A DNA stretch of 64,000 bases, from contig NZ_JAINRD010000019.1 of assembly GCF_020400605.1 (NCBI RefSeq), positions 62,001 to 126,000 on the forward strand, in the 5' to 3' direction. Position numbers and translations under genes: made by a program. The notes below the pieces were generated by a model that had not been told where the DNA came from, searched no databases, and saw only the letters and a list, made by a program, of their open reading frames with translations. Positions 50,067-59,112 of the stretch are shown here, one piece after another. Each line of letters opens with the position of its first letter. Positions within the stretch are counted from its first letter, which is position 1. Origin of the DNA: Streptomyces aculeolatus. Its GTDB lineage: Bacteria; Actinomycetota; Actinomycetes; Streptomycetales; Streptomycetaceae.

Positions 50067-50375
50067 GTGTCAGTGGAAGTGAGCGACGTTCCCGAGGCGA
50101 AGCGGTACGAGGCCCGGATCGAGGGGGAGTCGGAGGTCGCGGGCGTCGCGGATTACATCCGCACGGCGGAACTCGTCGCGTTCGTGCACACCGAGGTCCC
50201 GCCGGAGTACGAGGGCAGGGGCGTCGGCGCCGCGCTGGTCCGCACCGCGCTCGACGAGGCGCGCGCCGCGAACCTGCGGGTGCTGGCCATCTGCCCGTTC
50301 TTCGCGGGGTGGATCGCCCGGCACCCCGAGTACAAGGACCTGCTGTACCAGTCCCGCAGCAGGGTCAGCGACTGA
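50067..50375 (+). CDS. YjdJ-type GNAT N-acetyltransferase
   Basis: A 102-residue minimal GNAT protein of the YjdJ type. It shows GVADYIRTAELVAFVHTEV, EYEGRGVGAALVRTALDEAR (acetyl-CoA loop) and the family end CPFFAGWIARHPEY. The GTG at 50067 is chosen because GGAGG stands 5 bases upstream; an upstream start lacks this. In Escherichia coli yjdJ neighbours yjdI, and a YjdI-like gene follows here by 30 bp. The acetyl acceptor is unknown. Confidence 0.87.
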   Translation: MSVEVSDVPEAKRYEARIEGESEVAGVADYIRTAELVAFVHTEVPPEYEGRGVGAALVRTALDEARAANLRVLAICPFFAGWIARHPEYKDLLYQSRSRVSD

Positions 50376-50405
50376 GCACCGGGCACGGGAGCGGCGGAGG
50401 CCGGT

Positions 50406-50828
50406 ATGAGCAGTGGAACAGGGAAGAAGGCGTACGAAGGCCGGTCGATCACCGTGACGTTCGAGGCCGCGCGCTGTCTGCACGCGGCCGAATGCGTCGG
50501 CGGGCTGCCCGAGGTCTTCGACCTCGGGCAGCGCCCCTGGATCCGGCCGGACGGCGCGGCGGCCGAGCGGCTGGCCGAAGTGGTGCGGCGCTGCCCCTCG
50601 GGTGCGCTGCGGTACGAACTCGCGGACGGCGGGGCGGAGACGCCGGACCGGCCCACGCGGATCACGCACACCTCCGCCGGGCAGCTGATCGCGCGCGGCG
50701 AGTTGAGCCTGGACACGGCGGCCGGCCCGCGCGCGGAGACCAGGGCCGTTCTGTGCGGCTGCGGACAGAGCCGCCAGCAGCCGTACTGCGACCACGCGGG
50801 GCCGTGCGGCCGGGAAGCGTCCGCCTGA
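50406..50828 (+). CDS. YjdI-like Fe-S protein fused to a variant CDGSH domain
   Basis: A 140-residue protein. The N-terminal part (residues 12-72) is a YjdI/Fer4_19-type domain with Cys24, Cys30 and Cys63 (ARCLHAAEC, RRCPSGALRYE). The C-terminal part resembles the CDGSH iron-sulphur domain: CGCGQSRQQPYCD gives three cysteines (117, 119, 128), but the usual GSH after CD is replaced by HAG, so the His ligand is shifted to position 130 or lost. A further Cys134 could stand in. Probably an electron carrier or redox sensor. Operon with the GNAT gene. Confidence 0.82.
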   Translation: MSSGTGKKAYEGRSITVTFEAARCLHAAECVGGLPEVFDLGQRPWIRPDGAAAERLAEVVRRCPSGALRYELADGGAETPDRPTRITHTSAGQLIARGELSLDTAAGPRAETRAVLCGCGQSRQQPYCDHAGPCGREASA

Positions 50829-50890
50829 CCCCGGCCCGGCCCCCGCGGGCGGGGCTCGCAACGCTGGGGATCTCAAGAACGGAAAGGCAC

Positions 50891-51730
50891 ATGGGATACA
50901 TCACCGTCGGGAACGAGAACAGCACGCCCGTCGAGCTCTACTACGAGGACCAGGGCGAGGGTCAGCCCGTCGTCCTCATCCACGGCTATCCGCTGAACGG
51001 CCACAGCTGGGAGCGGCAGACGCGAAGCCTCCTGGCCGCCGGATACCGCGTCGTCACCTACGACCGCCGGGGCTTCGGCAAGTCGTCGAAGGTGAACTCC
51101 GGATACGACTACGACACCTTCGCCGCCGACCTCGACACGGTGCTGGAGACGCTCGACCTCCGCGACGCCGTCCTGGTGGGCTTCTCGATGGGTACGGGCG
51201 AGGTCGCCCGCTACGTCACCCGATCCGGCCACGAGCGGGTCGCCAGGCTCGCGTTCCTGGCCTCGCTGCAGCCCTTCCTCGTCGCCCGGGACGACAACCC
51301 CGAGGGCGTGCCGCAGGAGGTCTTCGACGGCATCGAGGCGGCGGCGAAGGGCGACCGGTACGCCTGGTACACGCAGTTCTTCTCGGACTTCTACGACCTC
51401 GGCGAGAACCTCGGCAGCCGCATCAGCCAGGAGGCCGTCACCGCGAGCTGGAACGTGGCGACGTCGAGCGCCCCCGTGGCGGCCTACGCGGTCGTGCCGG
51501 CCTGGATCGAGGACTTCCGCGCCGACGTCGAAGCGGTCCGCGACAGCGGCAAGCCCGCGCTGATCCTGCACGGCACGGCCGACAAGATCCTGCCCGTCGA
51601 CGCGACCGCCCGCCGCTTCCGGCAGGAGCTGCCCAAGGCGGAGTACGTGGAGATCGAGGGCGCGCCGCACGGCCTGCTCTGGACGCACGCGGACGAGGTC
51701 AACGCGGCCCTGCTCGCCTTCCTCGGCTAG
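50891..51730 (+). CDS. Alpha/beta hydrolase, non-haem chloroperoxidase/perhydrolase-like
   Basis: A 279-residue hydrolase. The oxyanion region is IHGYPLNGHSW, the nucleophile Ser99 in VGFSMGTGEVARYV, the acid Asp in LHGTADKILPVD and the base His in GAPHGLLWTH. VTYDRRGFGKSS is typical of the cofactor-free haloperoxidase branch, which makes peracids in the presence of hydrogen peroxide; the physiological role is probably as an esterase. The ATG has GGAAAGG nearby. The frame continues beyond the TAG into an oxidoreductase remnant. Confidence 0.9.
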   Translation: MGYITVGNENSTPVELYYEDQGEGQPVVLIHGYPLNGHSWERQTRSLLAAGYRVVTYDRRGFGKSSKVNSGYDYDTFAADLDTVLETLDLRDAVLVGFSMGTGEVARYVTRSGHERVARLAFLASLQPFLVARDDNPEGVPQEVFDGIEAAAKGDRYAWYTQFFSDFYDLGENLGSRISQEAVTASWNVATSSAPVAAYAVVPAWIEDFRADVEAVRDSGKPALILHGTADKILPVDATARRFRQELPKAEYVEIEGAPHGLLWTHADEVNAALLAFLG

Positions 51731-52105
51731 CTCGCGGGGGACGTCTTCATCATCGGCGTCAGCGGGGGCGTCGGCGGCCTCCTCGCGCAGAAGCTGCGCG
51801 CGCGGGGAGATGCCGTCGGCGGCCTCGTCCGCCGGGACGACCAGCGGGAAGAACTCGCCGCGCGGGGCGTGGACGCACGGGTCGGCGATCTCTCCGGCAT
51901 GACCGCGGAGGAACTGGCGGCCCTGTTCGGGGGTGCCGACGCGATCGTCTTCAGCGCCGGCTCGAACGGCGGCAGCAGGGAGGTCACGAGGGCCGTCGAC
52001 GGCGACGGGGTACCCCGGATCGGCCGGCAGATCCTCGAACTCGACGGGGGCTCGACGCCGATCGGCGAGGCGGTCCGGGCGAACGTCCGCCAGACAGGGC
52101 CCTGA
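51731..52105 (+). pseudogene. Deleted NAD(P)-binding oxidoreductase remnant
   Basis: This 375-bp stretch is in the same frame as the hydrolase and begins right after its TAG, with no start codon before Met at 51899. The first part is a clear Rossmann nucleotide-binding start (FIIGVSGGVGGLLAQKLRARG, then ADAIVFSAGSNGG) of an NmrA-like SDR. After TRAVDGDG the sequence jumps to GRQILELDGGSTPIGEAVRAN, normally the extreme C-terminus of these proteins. About 90 central residues, including the catalytic region, are missing. Best read as a pseudogene with an internal deletion and lost start. Translation would need stop-codon read-through. Confidence 0.6.
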
Positions 52106-52191
52106 GGGTTTTCCCGGGCCGCCCCGCGCGCCGCGGCGGTCCCGGGTCCGCCGCCATGGCGTAGAAAGTTGATCTGCAGGGAGGAGGACGC

Positions 52192-53472
52192 ATGCGGTCG
52201 GTCATTCCCGACTATCTGGCCGAGGCGCTCGGAGACGTCGAGTCGGACACGTCCGGAGAGCAGGCGGGGTACATCCCCCAGCTCGCGGCAGCGGACCCGG
52301 GGCGCCTCGGGGCCGTCTTCGCCACCGTCGACGGCGAGGTCTACGGGGCCGGCGACATCGACACCGAGTTCACGATCCAGTCGATCTCGAAGCCGTTCAC
52401 GTACGCGCTGGCGCTCGCCGACCGCGGCTTCGACCCCGTGCTCGCGAAGGTCGGTGTCGAGCCGTCGGGGGAGGCGTTCAACGAGATCTCCCTCGAAAGC
52501 GACACCGGACGCCCCCGCAACCCCATGATCAACGCGGGCGCCATCACCACGCACTCCCTGGCCGGCACCCCGGACATGAGTCCGGCGGAGCGGGTGGAGC
52601 GCGTGGTCGACGGCCTCTCGGCCTTCGCCGGCCGCCCCCTGGGGATCGACGAGGCGGTGTGCGTGTCGGAGATGGAGCACGCCCACCGCAACCTCGCCAT
52701 CGCGCACATGCTCCGCAGCCACAGCGTCCTCACCGAGGACCCGAGGGCCGTCGTCGACGGCTACACCCGCCAGTGCGCCGTGCTCGTCACCGCGCGGGAC
52801 CTGGCCATGATGGCCGCGACGCTGGCCAACCGCGGGGTGAACCCCCTCTCGGGCCGGCAGGTGGTGGGCGAACGGGTGGTGCGCCAGGTGCTGAGCGTCA
52901 TGTCCACCTGTGGCATGTACGACGCGGCCGGTGACTGGGCGACGCAGGTCGGCATCCCGGCGAAGAGCGGCGTGGCCGGAGGGCTGATCGGCGCGCTCCC
53001 CGGGCAGATCGGCATCGCCACGTTCTCACCGCGGCTGGATCCGCACGGGAACAGCGTCCGCGGGGTGTCGCTCTTCGAACGGTTCTCCTCCGACATGGGT
53101 CTGCACGTGATGGAGGTGCCGCCGGCGGCGCGGGCGGTGGTGCGGTCCAACCACGTCGCCGGCAGCGGCCCCGCCGCGGTCCGGGTCCTCCAACTGCAGG
53201 GCGGGATCGGCTTCGCCGCGGCCGAGAGGGTCGTCCGGGAAGCGGTGTCCACCGCGCCCCGGGAAGCCGGGGTGGCTCTCGACCTCACCATGGTTCATTC
53301 GATCGACGACGTGGCACGGCGCATGCTGCTGGAGGTCGTGCGCCGGCTCACGCTGGACGGGCACGAGGTCTACCTCGTCGATCCGGAATCGGTCATCCCC
53401 GATCCCGATCCCGGCGACGGCGGGCGGGTCACGGTCGTGGCCGACGTGGAAGAAGCCGTGCATGGACACTGA
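52192..53472 (+). CDS. glsA: Glutaminase A with C-terminal STAS domain
   Basis: A 426-residue protein. The serine-dependent glutaminase domain (residues 1-300) hydrolyses glutamine to glutamate and ammonia. It has the active Ser64-x-x-Lys67 (QSISKPFTYAL), PMINAGAI, YTRQCAVLVTARDLA and SGVAGGLIGALPGQIG. From about residue 325 to the end is a STAS-like domain (VRVLQLQGGIGFAAAERV, ALDLTMVHSIDDVARRML), present in some actinomycete glutaminases and probably regulatory. The ATG has GGGAGGAGG 5 bases upstream. The 3' end overlaps the next gene by 11 bp. Confidence 0.92.
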   Translation: MRSVIPDYLAEALGDVESDTSGEQAGYIPQLAAADPGRLGAVFATVDGEVYGAGDIDTEFTIQSISKPFTYALALADRGFDPVLAKVGVEPSGEAFNEISLESDTGRPRNPMINAGAITTHSLAGTPDMSPAERVERVVDGLSAFAGRPLGIDEAVCVSEMEHAHRNLAIAHMLRSHSVLTEDPRAVVDGYTRQCAVLVTARDLAMMAATLANRGVNPLSGRQVVGERVVRQVLSVMSTCGMYDAAGDWATQVGIPAKSGVAGGLIGALPGQIGIATFSPRLDPHGNSVRGVSLFERFSSDMGLHVMEVPPAARAVVRSNHVAGSGPAAVRVLQLQGGIGFAAAERVVREAVSTAPREAGVALDLTMVHSIDDVARRMLLEVVRRLTLDGHEVYLVDPESVIPDPDPGDGGRVTVVADVEEAVHGH

Positions 53473-54646
53473 GCACGGCTGGACCAGTACCCCCGTCACC
53501 GCCGACCTCCTGCGCGGCGCACTCGACCTGGAACGGACCGAACGCGGCGTGCTGCCCCACCGGTTGCCCGCGTACGCCCGCGCGCAGATCCCCGACGGCC
53601 AGCTCGCGATGGCCGAGTCGCAGCCCTCCGGCGTACGGCTGGTCTTCCGTACCGCGGCCACCGCCGTCGAGGTGGACGTCGTGGCGACCAAGCGGGTCTA
53701 CGCCGGCGCGGCGCCCCGCCCCGACGGGGTGTACGAGCTGCTCGTCGACGGCCGGCTCGCGGGCCGGGCCGGTGTGCCGGACGGTGACGTCTTCACCATC
53801 GACATGGCCGCCGGGACGGTGGAGACCCGGCCCGGGCCGGTGCGGACCCTGCGGTTCACCGGCCTGCCCGGCGACGACAAGGACGTCGAGATCTGGCTGC
53901 CGCACGACGAGACCACCCAGCTGGTCGCCCTGCGCACCGACGCCCCCGTCCGCACCGCGCCGCCCCGCGGCCGCAGGGTCTGGCTGCACCACGGCAGCTC
54001 GATCAGCCACGGCTCCAACGCCGACACCCCGACCGGGACCTGGCCGGCCGTGGCCGCGGCGCTGGGCGAAGTGGAGCTGGTGAACCTGGGGTTCGGCGGC
54101 GGCGCCCTCCTCGACCCGTTCACCGCCCGCGCGATGCGCGACACCCCCGCCGACCTGATCAGCGTCAAGATCGGCATCAACGTCGTCAACGCCGACCTGA
54201 TGCGGCTGCGCGCGTTCGGCCCGGCCGTCCACGGCTTCCTCGACACGGTCCGCGAAGGACACCCCACCGCCCCGCTGCTGGTGGCGTCCGCCATCCACTG
54301 CCCCATCCACGAGGACACCCCCGGGCCCAGCGCCCCGGACGTCGGCGCGATGAGCGAGGGGCGGTTGCGGTTCCTGGCCACCGGCGACCCCGCCGAGACC
54401 GCCGCCGGGAAGCTGACCCTCGCCGTGGTACGGGACGAACTCGCCCGCATCGTCCGGCAGCGGGCCCCCTCCGACCCGAACCTGCACTACCTCGACGGCC
54501 TCGACCTCTACGGCGCGGCCGACTACGCGGAACGGCCGCTGCCCGACGAACTCCACCCGGATGCCGCCACCCACCGGCACATGGGGGAGCGCTTCGCCCG
54601 CCTCGTCTTCGGCGCCGGCGGCCCCTTCACCGCGGAGCACCGCTGA
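53462..54646 (+). CDS. SGNH/GDSL-family hydrolase
   Basis: A 394-residue protein with two parts. A beta-sandwich-like N-terminal domain (residues 1-165) is followed by an SGNH hydrolase domain with the nucleophile Ser in LHHGSSISHGSN, the Gly block in NLGFGGGALLD, Asn in IGINVVNAD and the Asp-x-x-His ending DELHPD. No signal peptide, so cytoplasmic. This is an esterase or acetyl hydrolase of unknown substrate. Its ATG lies inside the glutaminase gene (11-bp overlap), which suggests coupled expression. A terminator hairpin follows. Confidence 0.88.
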   Translation: MDTEHGWTSTPVTADLLRGALDLERTERGVLPHRLPAYARAQIPDGQLAMAESQPSGVRLVFRTAATAVEVDVVATKRVYAGAAPRPDGVYELLVDGRLAGRAGVPDGDVFTIDMAAGTVETRPGPVRTLRFTGLPGDDKDVEIWLPHDETTQLVALRTDAPVRTAPPRGRRVWLHHGSSISHGSNADTPTGTWPAVAAALGEVELVNLGFGGGALLDPFTARAMRDTPADLISVKIGINVVNADLMRLRAFGPAVHGFLDTVREGHPTAPLLVASAIHCPIHEDTPGPSAPDVGAMSEGRLRFLATGDPAETAAGKLTLAVVRDELARIVRQRAPSDPNLHYLDGLDLYGAADYAERPLPDELHPDAATHRHMGERFARLVFGAGGPFTAEHR

Positions 54647-54659
54647 CCGGCACCGCTGA

Positions 54660-54681
54660 CCGCCGCCGACCCCGGCGGCGG
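54660..54681. terminator. Hairpin between convergent genes
   Basis: CCGCCGCC and GGCGGCGG close over GACCCC, 14 bp after the SGNH gene and just beyond the end of the phosphotransferase gene. Confidence 0.65.
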
Positions 54682-54683
54682 CC

Positions 54684-55430
54684 TCACATCCGGGACTTCA
54701 GCACGTCGACCTCGCAGCCGGGCGCGAACGCGTCGAAGCCGTGCTCGACCAGCCAGCGAACCCCCAGCAGGCTGCGCAACGACCACCACGCGCGGATGGT
54801 GTCGGGGTCGACACCGGTGCCGTAGCCGGCGATGACGTCGCCGAGGTGCGCCTCGTGCCCGATCGTCAGGGTGGCGAGGTCGAACAGGGCATCGCCCGGG
54901 CCCGCCTCGGACCAGTCGATGATGCCGGTGACCTCGTCGCCGTCGACGAAGACGTGCTCGACCTGCAGGTCGCCGTGCGCGAACACCGGCGTCCACGGCC
55001 GGATCGCGGCCTCGGCGACCCGGCGGTTGCGGGCGACGAGGTCGGCGGGCAGGACACCGTTCGCCACGAGCAACTCGCACTCGCCGTCGAGTTCCGCCGC
55101 CAGCTCGTCCGGGTCCCGGCGGCGCCTGCCGGACCAGGGCGGCAACGGCGCCTCGTGCAGCTTCCGGACGGCGGCACCCGCCGCGGCCCACGCCGCCGGG
55201 GATGCGGTCGACGGCTCACCGAGGCGGCCGAGCGCCGTCCCCGGGACGGCGGCGATCGCGAGCACGGACGGCTTGCGCCACAGGACTTCCGGGGTCGGGA
55301 CCGGCACCAGGGCCATCGCCTCGACCTCGACGTCGATGCGCGCCTGGTCGGAATCCACCTTCAGGAACACATCGCCGACGCGCAGGGTCGCGCGCTCGGA
55401 ATGGGCGACGACGACATTGACCTCATCCAT
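54684..55430 (-). CDS. APH-family phosphotransferase with altered Brenner motif
   Basis: A 248-residue small-molecule kinase fold. The catalytic loop is AHGDLQVEHVFV (Asp154) and the metal Asp is Asp172 in IIDWSEAGPGD. The canonical loop is HxDxxxxN; here the Asn is replaced by His159. I have seen HGDLQ-xx-H variants in annotated phosphotransferases, so it may still be active. The N-lobe is short. The ATG at 55430 begins MDEVNVVVAHS and has no visible ribosome-binding site. Whether it modifies aminoglycosides or a metabolite is unknown. Divergent from the kinase pair. Confidence 0.85.
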   Translation of the reverse strand: MDEVNVVVAHSERATLRVGDVFLKVDSDQARIDVEVEAMALVPVPTPEVLWRKPSVLAIAAVPGTALGRLGEPSTASPAAWAAAGAAVRKLHEAPLPPWSGRRRRDPDELAAELDGECELLVANGVLPADLVARNRRVAEAAIRPWTPVFAHGDLQVEHVFVDGDEVTGIIDWSEAGPGDALFDLATLTIGHEAHLGDVIAGYGTGVDPDTIRAWWSLRSLLGVRWLVEHGFDAFAPGCEVDVLKSRM

Positions 55431-55608
55431 GGGCGACCAGTATCCCGGGAACGGTCGCCGCCGTCGCAGGGTTTGCCGCCTGCGCCTACGCGGCCGAGCG
55501 CGCCCCGCCACCCGGCGGCACATCCGGGGAAACCGGGATTCGCGCCCACCGGGCGCGGGCTTGTTGGAATCATGGTTTTCCTCGGTGGAGTCGAGGGAGG
55601 CAGTTCCC

Positions 55609-57741
55609 GTGGAGGAGTTGCGGCCGGGTGATCCTGACCGGGTCGGTCCCTACCGCCTCGTGGCCCGGCTGGGAGCCGGCGGCATGGGCGTGGTCTACCT
55701 CGGGTGCTCCCCTGGCGGCCTGCTCGTCGCGGTCAAGGTCGTCCGGGCGCGGCTCGCGGGCGACGCCGAGTACCGCGCGCGGTTCCGGCGGGAGGTGGCC
55801 TCGGCCCGTACGGTCAGCGGCGCGTACACCGCGTCGGTGCTGGACGCCGACCCGGACGCCGGTACGCCCTGGCTGGCCACCGCGTACCTGCCGGGGCTGT
55901 CGCTGCGGGAAGCGGTCGCCGCCCACGGGCGGTTCCCCGCGGACACCGTACGACTGCTGGCCACCGGGCTCGCCGAGGCGCTGGCCGACATCCACCGGGC
56001 CGGTCTGACGCATCGCGATCTGAAGCCCGGGAACATCATGCTGACCGCCGACGGCCCCAGGGTGATCGACTTCGGGATCGCCCGCCCCGAGGACGCCGTC
56101 TCGATCACCCGGGCGAACCGCAGCCCGGGTACCCGGGGCTTCATGTCCCCCGAGCAGGCCGCCGGTGGCGAAGTGGGGCCCGCGAGCGACATGTTCTCCC
56201 TCGGCGCCGTGCTGGCCTTCGCGGCGACCGGGGAGGAATCCCGTGCCGACGGCCGGGAGGCCGTCTCCCGCAGCGGGACGGCCGACCGCCTGCTCAGGGA
56301 CCTCATCCGGGACTGCCGCCGCCGGGACCGCACGCAACGGCCCTCGGCCGCCGACCTGTTGACCAGGCTGGACCCGGCCGTGTCCGCGCAGGGCGCCACC
56401 TGGCTGCCCGCCGGCGTGGTCGAGGCGATCGACCGCCGCACGGCCCAGGCCCGGCGCCTGTCCCACGTGCCGGAGATCCGGCCGCGCGCGGAGCCGGTGC
56501 GGTGGGTGGCGGCCGACCCGGCGCGGATGGCGGAGGCGACCGCCGACGGTCAGGACACGGGGGAGGGCGGCGCCGGACGGGCGACGAGCAGGCGCCGGTT
56601 GCTGCTCGGCGGCGGCGCCCTGCTCGCGTTCGCCGGTACGGCCGCGGGCGTGGGCGCGGCGCTGTCGGGGAGCGGCGGCCCGGACCCGGGGACCGCGGCG
56701 GCGGGCTCGTCGGGTACGCCGACGAAGGGGCGTTCGCCGTCCGTTCCGCCCTCGCCACCGCCGCGGGCGGTGTCGCGGTGGAAGGTGCGGGTGGGCGATT
56801 ACTATCCCGACCTGTTCACCACCGGCGGGCTGGTCCTGGCGCAGGTCGAGGGCCGCCTGCGTGCGCTCGATCCGGCGACCGGCAAGACCCGCTGGAAGCA
56901 CGGCTCGTGGGGCGAGGACCACGTCAGTGCGGTCGGTGGCGACGTGCTCGTGTACGACCCCTCCCTGGGCGACGGGTATCTGGCCATGGTGCGTGCCGGG
57001 TCGGGAGCCGACCGGTGGACCCACCCGGGGCCGCCCGGGAAGGTGCCGATGTACCCCGTGGTGGGCGAGTCGGTGGCCTGCTACGGCTACGACTCGGTCA
57101 CCGCCCTGGACCTGGACGACGGGCGCCCGCGCTGGACCGCGCCGGTCAAAGCGGAGCTCGGGGTGGCCGTCGACGGCGACCTCGTGATCGCCGTCGACAG
57201 GACGAGAGTCGCCGCACTGGACATCCACAGCGGCGGCGACAGATGGATCCGTCCGCTGGACTGGGGGCACTACCCGCAGGCCTGCTACGGGCTGGTCTTC
57301 GTCTGCGACGGCCCGGGAGCCGTGCACGCGCTGCGGGCGGACGACGGGCAGCCCGCCTGGAAGAGACCGGTCGGCGAGACGGTCTACCCGAGTTTCGGGT
57401 TCGCTTCGGGCGGCGGAGTGGTCTACTTCGGGACCGCCGAGGGCGACGTCCTCGCCCTGCGGGCCACCACAGGCGACGTCGTCTGGAAGCGGCGGCTGGG
57501 CGCGGAGTCCTCGTCCCGCAACCTGTGGAACGCGCTCGGCGCCGCGGGGGACATGCTGTACGTCGGCGGCGCCGACCGGAACGTCCACGCGCTCCGCGGC
57601 AGCGACGGGCGTACGGAGTGGACGTACCCGGCGGACGTCACGGTGCGCACGTCCCCGCCGGTGACCGTCGACGGCGGCATGACGTTCATCGGCACCGCCG
57701 AAGGCTTCGTCGAAGCGCTCAGCCCGCCGGCCGGGGCCTAG
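55609..57741 (+). CDS. Ser/Thr protein kinase with PQQ-type beta-propeller
   Basis: A 710-residue protein. The kinase domain (residues 14-265) has the glycine loop GAGGMGVVYLG, Lys43 in VAVKVV, HRDLKPGN at 135-142, DFG at 154-156 and MSPEQA. One membrane helix follows around residues 326-350 (LLLGGGALLAFAGTAAGVGA). The outside part (about 385-710) is a PQQ-like propeller with repeated ALDPATGKTRWKH, ALDLDDGRPRW, ALRATTGDVVWKR and ALRGSDGRTEWTY. It probably senses an extracellular ligand and signals by phosphorylation. The GTG at 55609 has GGGAGG 8 bases upstream. Confidence 0.93.
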   Translation: MEELRPGDPDRVGPYRLVARLGAGGMGVVYLGCSPGGLLVAVKVVRARLAGDAEYRARFRREVASARTVSGAYTASVLDADPDAGTPWLATAYLPGLSLREAVAAHGRFPADTVRLLATGLAEALADIHRAGLTHRDLKPGNIMLTADGPRVIDFGIARPEDAVSITRANRSPGTRGFMSPEQAAGGEVGPASDMFSLGAVLAFAATGEESRADGREAVSRSGTADRLLRDLIRDCRRRDRTQRPSAADLLTRLDPAVSAQGATWLPAGVVEAIDRRTAQARRLSHVPEIRPRAEPVRWVAADPARMAEATADGQDTGEGGAGRATSRRRLLLGGGALLAFAGTAAGVGAALSGSGGPDPGTAAAGSSGTPTKGRSPSVPPSPPPRAVSRWKVRVGDYYPDLFTTGGLVLAQVEGRLRALDPATGKTRWKHGSWGEDHVSAVGGDVLVYDPSLGDGYLAMVRAGSGADRWTHPGPPGKVPMYPVVGESVACYGYDSVTALDLDDGRPRWTAPVKAELGVAVDGDLVIAVDRTRVAALDIHSGGDRWIRPLDWGHYPQACYGLVFVCDGPGAVHALRADDGQPAWKRPVGETVYPSFGFASGGGVVYFGTAEGDVLALRATTGDVVWKRRLGAESSSRNLWNALGAAGDMLYVGGADRNVHALRGSDGRTEWTYPADVTVRTSPPVTVDGGMTFIGTAEGFVEALSPPAGA

Positions 57742-57743
57742 CA

Positions 57744-59078
57744 GTGCGGGAGTTGGAGCCCGGCGATCCGGGGGCGGTCGGCCGCTTCCGGATCCTGGCG
57801 CGCGTCGGCTCCGGGGGCATGGCGGTCGTCTACCTCGGGCGGTCCGCCGGCGGCCGGGCGGTCGCCGTCAAGATGATGCACGCCGAGTTCGCCGACGACC
57901 CGGAGCAACGCGCCCGCTTCCACCGCGAGGTGGCGGCCGCGCGGGCCGTAGGAGGGCCGTACAGCCCCGGGGTGCTCGACGCGGCCCCGGACGCGCCCAC
58001 GCCCTGGATGGCGACCGAGTACCTGCCGGCGGTGTCGCTGCGGGAGGCGGTCGAGCGGTTCGGTCCGCTGCCCGCCGGCTCGGCGTGGTCGTTGGCCGCC
58101 GGCCTGGCCGAGGCGCTCGCCCTGGTCCACCGGGCCGGGTTCGTGCACCTCGACCTGAAGCCGGCGAACGTGCTGCTGGCCGCCGACGGCCCGCGGCTGA
58201 TCGACTTCGGGATCGCCGCGGAACCGGGCGCCGGCGACGAGGCTCCGGGCACCGCGGCCGGCTCGCGCGGGTTCATGTCACCGGAACAGGAAGCCGGCAC
58301 CGGGACCGGCCCGCCGAGCGACGTGTTCTCCCTGGGCAGCACGCTGGCGTACGCGTGCACCGGCGCCCCGCCCGCCGCCGGCTCCCCGGTGCGGGTGGCG
58401 GACGACGGGCTGCGAGCGGTGATCGAGGGCTGCCTGCGCCCGGATCCCTCCGACCGCCCGGGGCTGCCGGAACTGGTCGAGCGGCTGGCTTCGCCGGGCC
58501 CGCGGGAGCGGCGGGCGGTGTGGCCGCCGCAGGTCGCGGCCGAGATCGACCGCCGCATCGCCCAGGCCGGCAATCCTCCGGTGGCGCTGCCGCGTTCGGC
58601 CGGGGCCCCGGTGGGGCTCGTGCGCCGGCGGGCGCTGCTGCTGGGCGCCGGTGCGGTGGTCGCGGGCCTCGGAGCCGGCACGCCGCTGCTGATCGCCCAC
58701 GCGTCCCGACGGCCCGGGGACGGGGCCGCACCGGAGCACGACCCCTCGCCGCGGCCGACCCGGAGCGAGCCGCCGGCCGCCGGGTCGCCCGCGGCGTCGC
58801 CCGCCGCGCGGTCCCGGGTGCTGGAGTTCTTCCTGACCGGCGACGTCGCGCTGACGTCGCTGACGTACTCGGTCGACGGGAGGACCACGACGCTGGAGGA
58901 CGTCGCGCTGCCGTGGCGGACCGCCGTCGACATCCCCGAGTACCCGCCGTCGGTCCCCTGGCGGCTGGAGTACGCCCACGAGCCGGGCGAGGTCGGCTAC
59001 CGCGTGATGGTCGACCGGATCATGCACGGCCAGGGGGGAGACTCCGGCACCGGCGGCGAGGACGAAGGGACGGCCTGA
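57744..59078 (+). CDS. Ser/Thr protein kinase, HLD variant, single-pass membrane
   Basis: A 444-residue protein starting 2 bp after the upstream kinase's stop. The kinase domain parallels its neighbour (GSGGMAVVYLG, Lys43, DFG 154-156, GFMSPEQ), but the catalytic HRD is HLD (VHLDLKPAN, residues 135-137), so Arg that links to the activation loop is missing. One membrane helix (LLLGAGAVVAGLGAGTPLLI) lies near residues 300-320. The outside domain is short (about 110 residues; LEFFLTGDVALTSLTYSVDG...) with no propeller. It is a tandem duplicate of the upstream kinase with a swapped sensor. Confidence 0.9.
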   Translation: MRELEPGDPGAVGRFRILARVGSGGMAVVYLGRSAGGRAVAVKMMHAEFADDPEQRARFHREVAAARAVGGPYSPGVLDAAPDAPTPWMATEYLPAVSLREAVERFGPLPAGSAWSLAAGLAEALALVHRAGFVHLDLKPANVLLAADGPRLIDFGIAAEPGAGDEAPGTAAGSRGFMSPEQEAGTGTGPPSDVFSLGSTLAYACTGAPPAAGSPVRVADDGLRAVIEGCLRPDPSDRPGLPELVERLASPGPRERRAVWPPQVAAEIDRRIAQAGNPPVALPRSAGAPVGLVRRRALLLGAGAVVAGLGAGTPLLIAHASRRPGDGAAPEHDPSPRPTRSEPPAAGSPAASPAARSRVLEFFLTGDVALTSLTYSVDGRTTTLEDVALPWRTAVDIPEYPPSVPWRLEYAHEPGEVGYRVMVDRIMHGQGGDSGTGGEDEGTA

Positions 59079-59112
59079 CGCGCCACGGACCCGGGGCCCG
59101 CAGCACCTGTTT

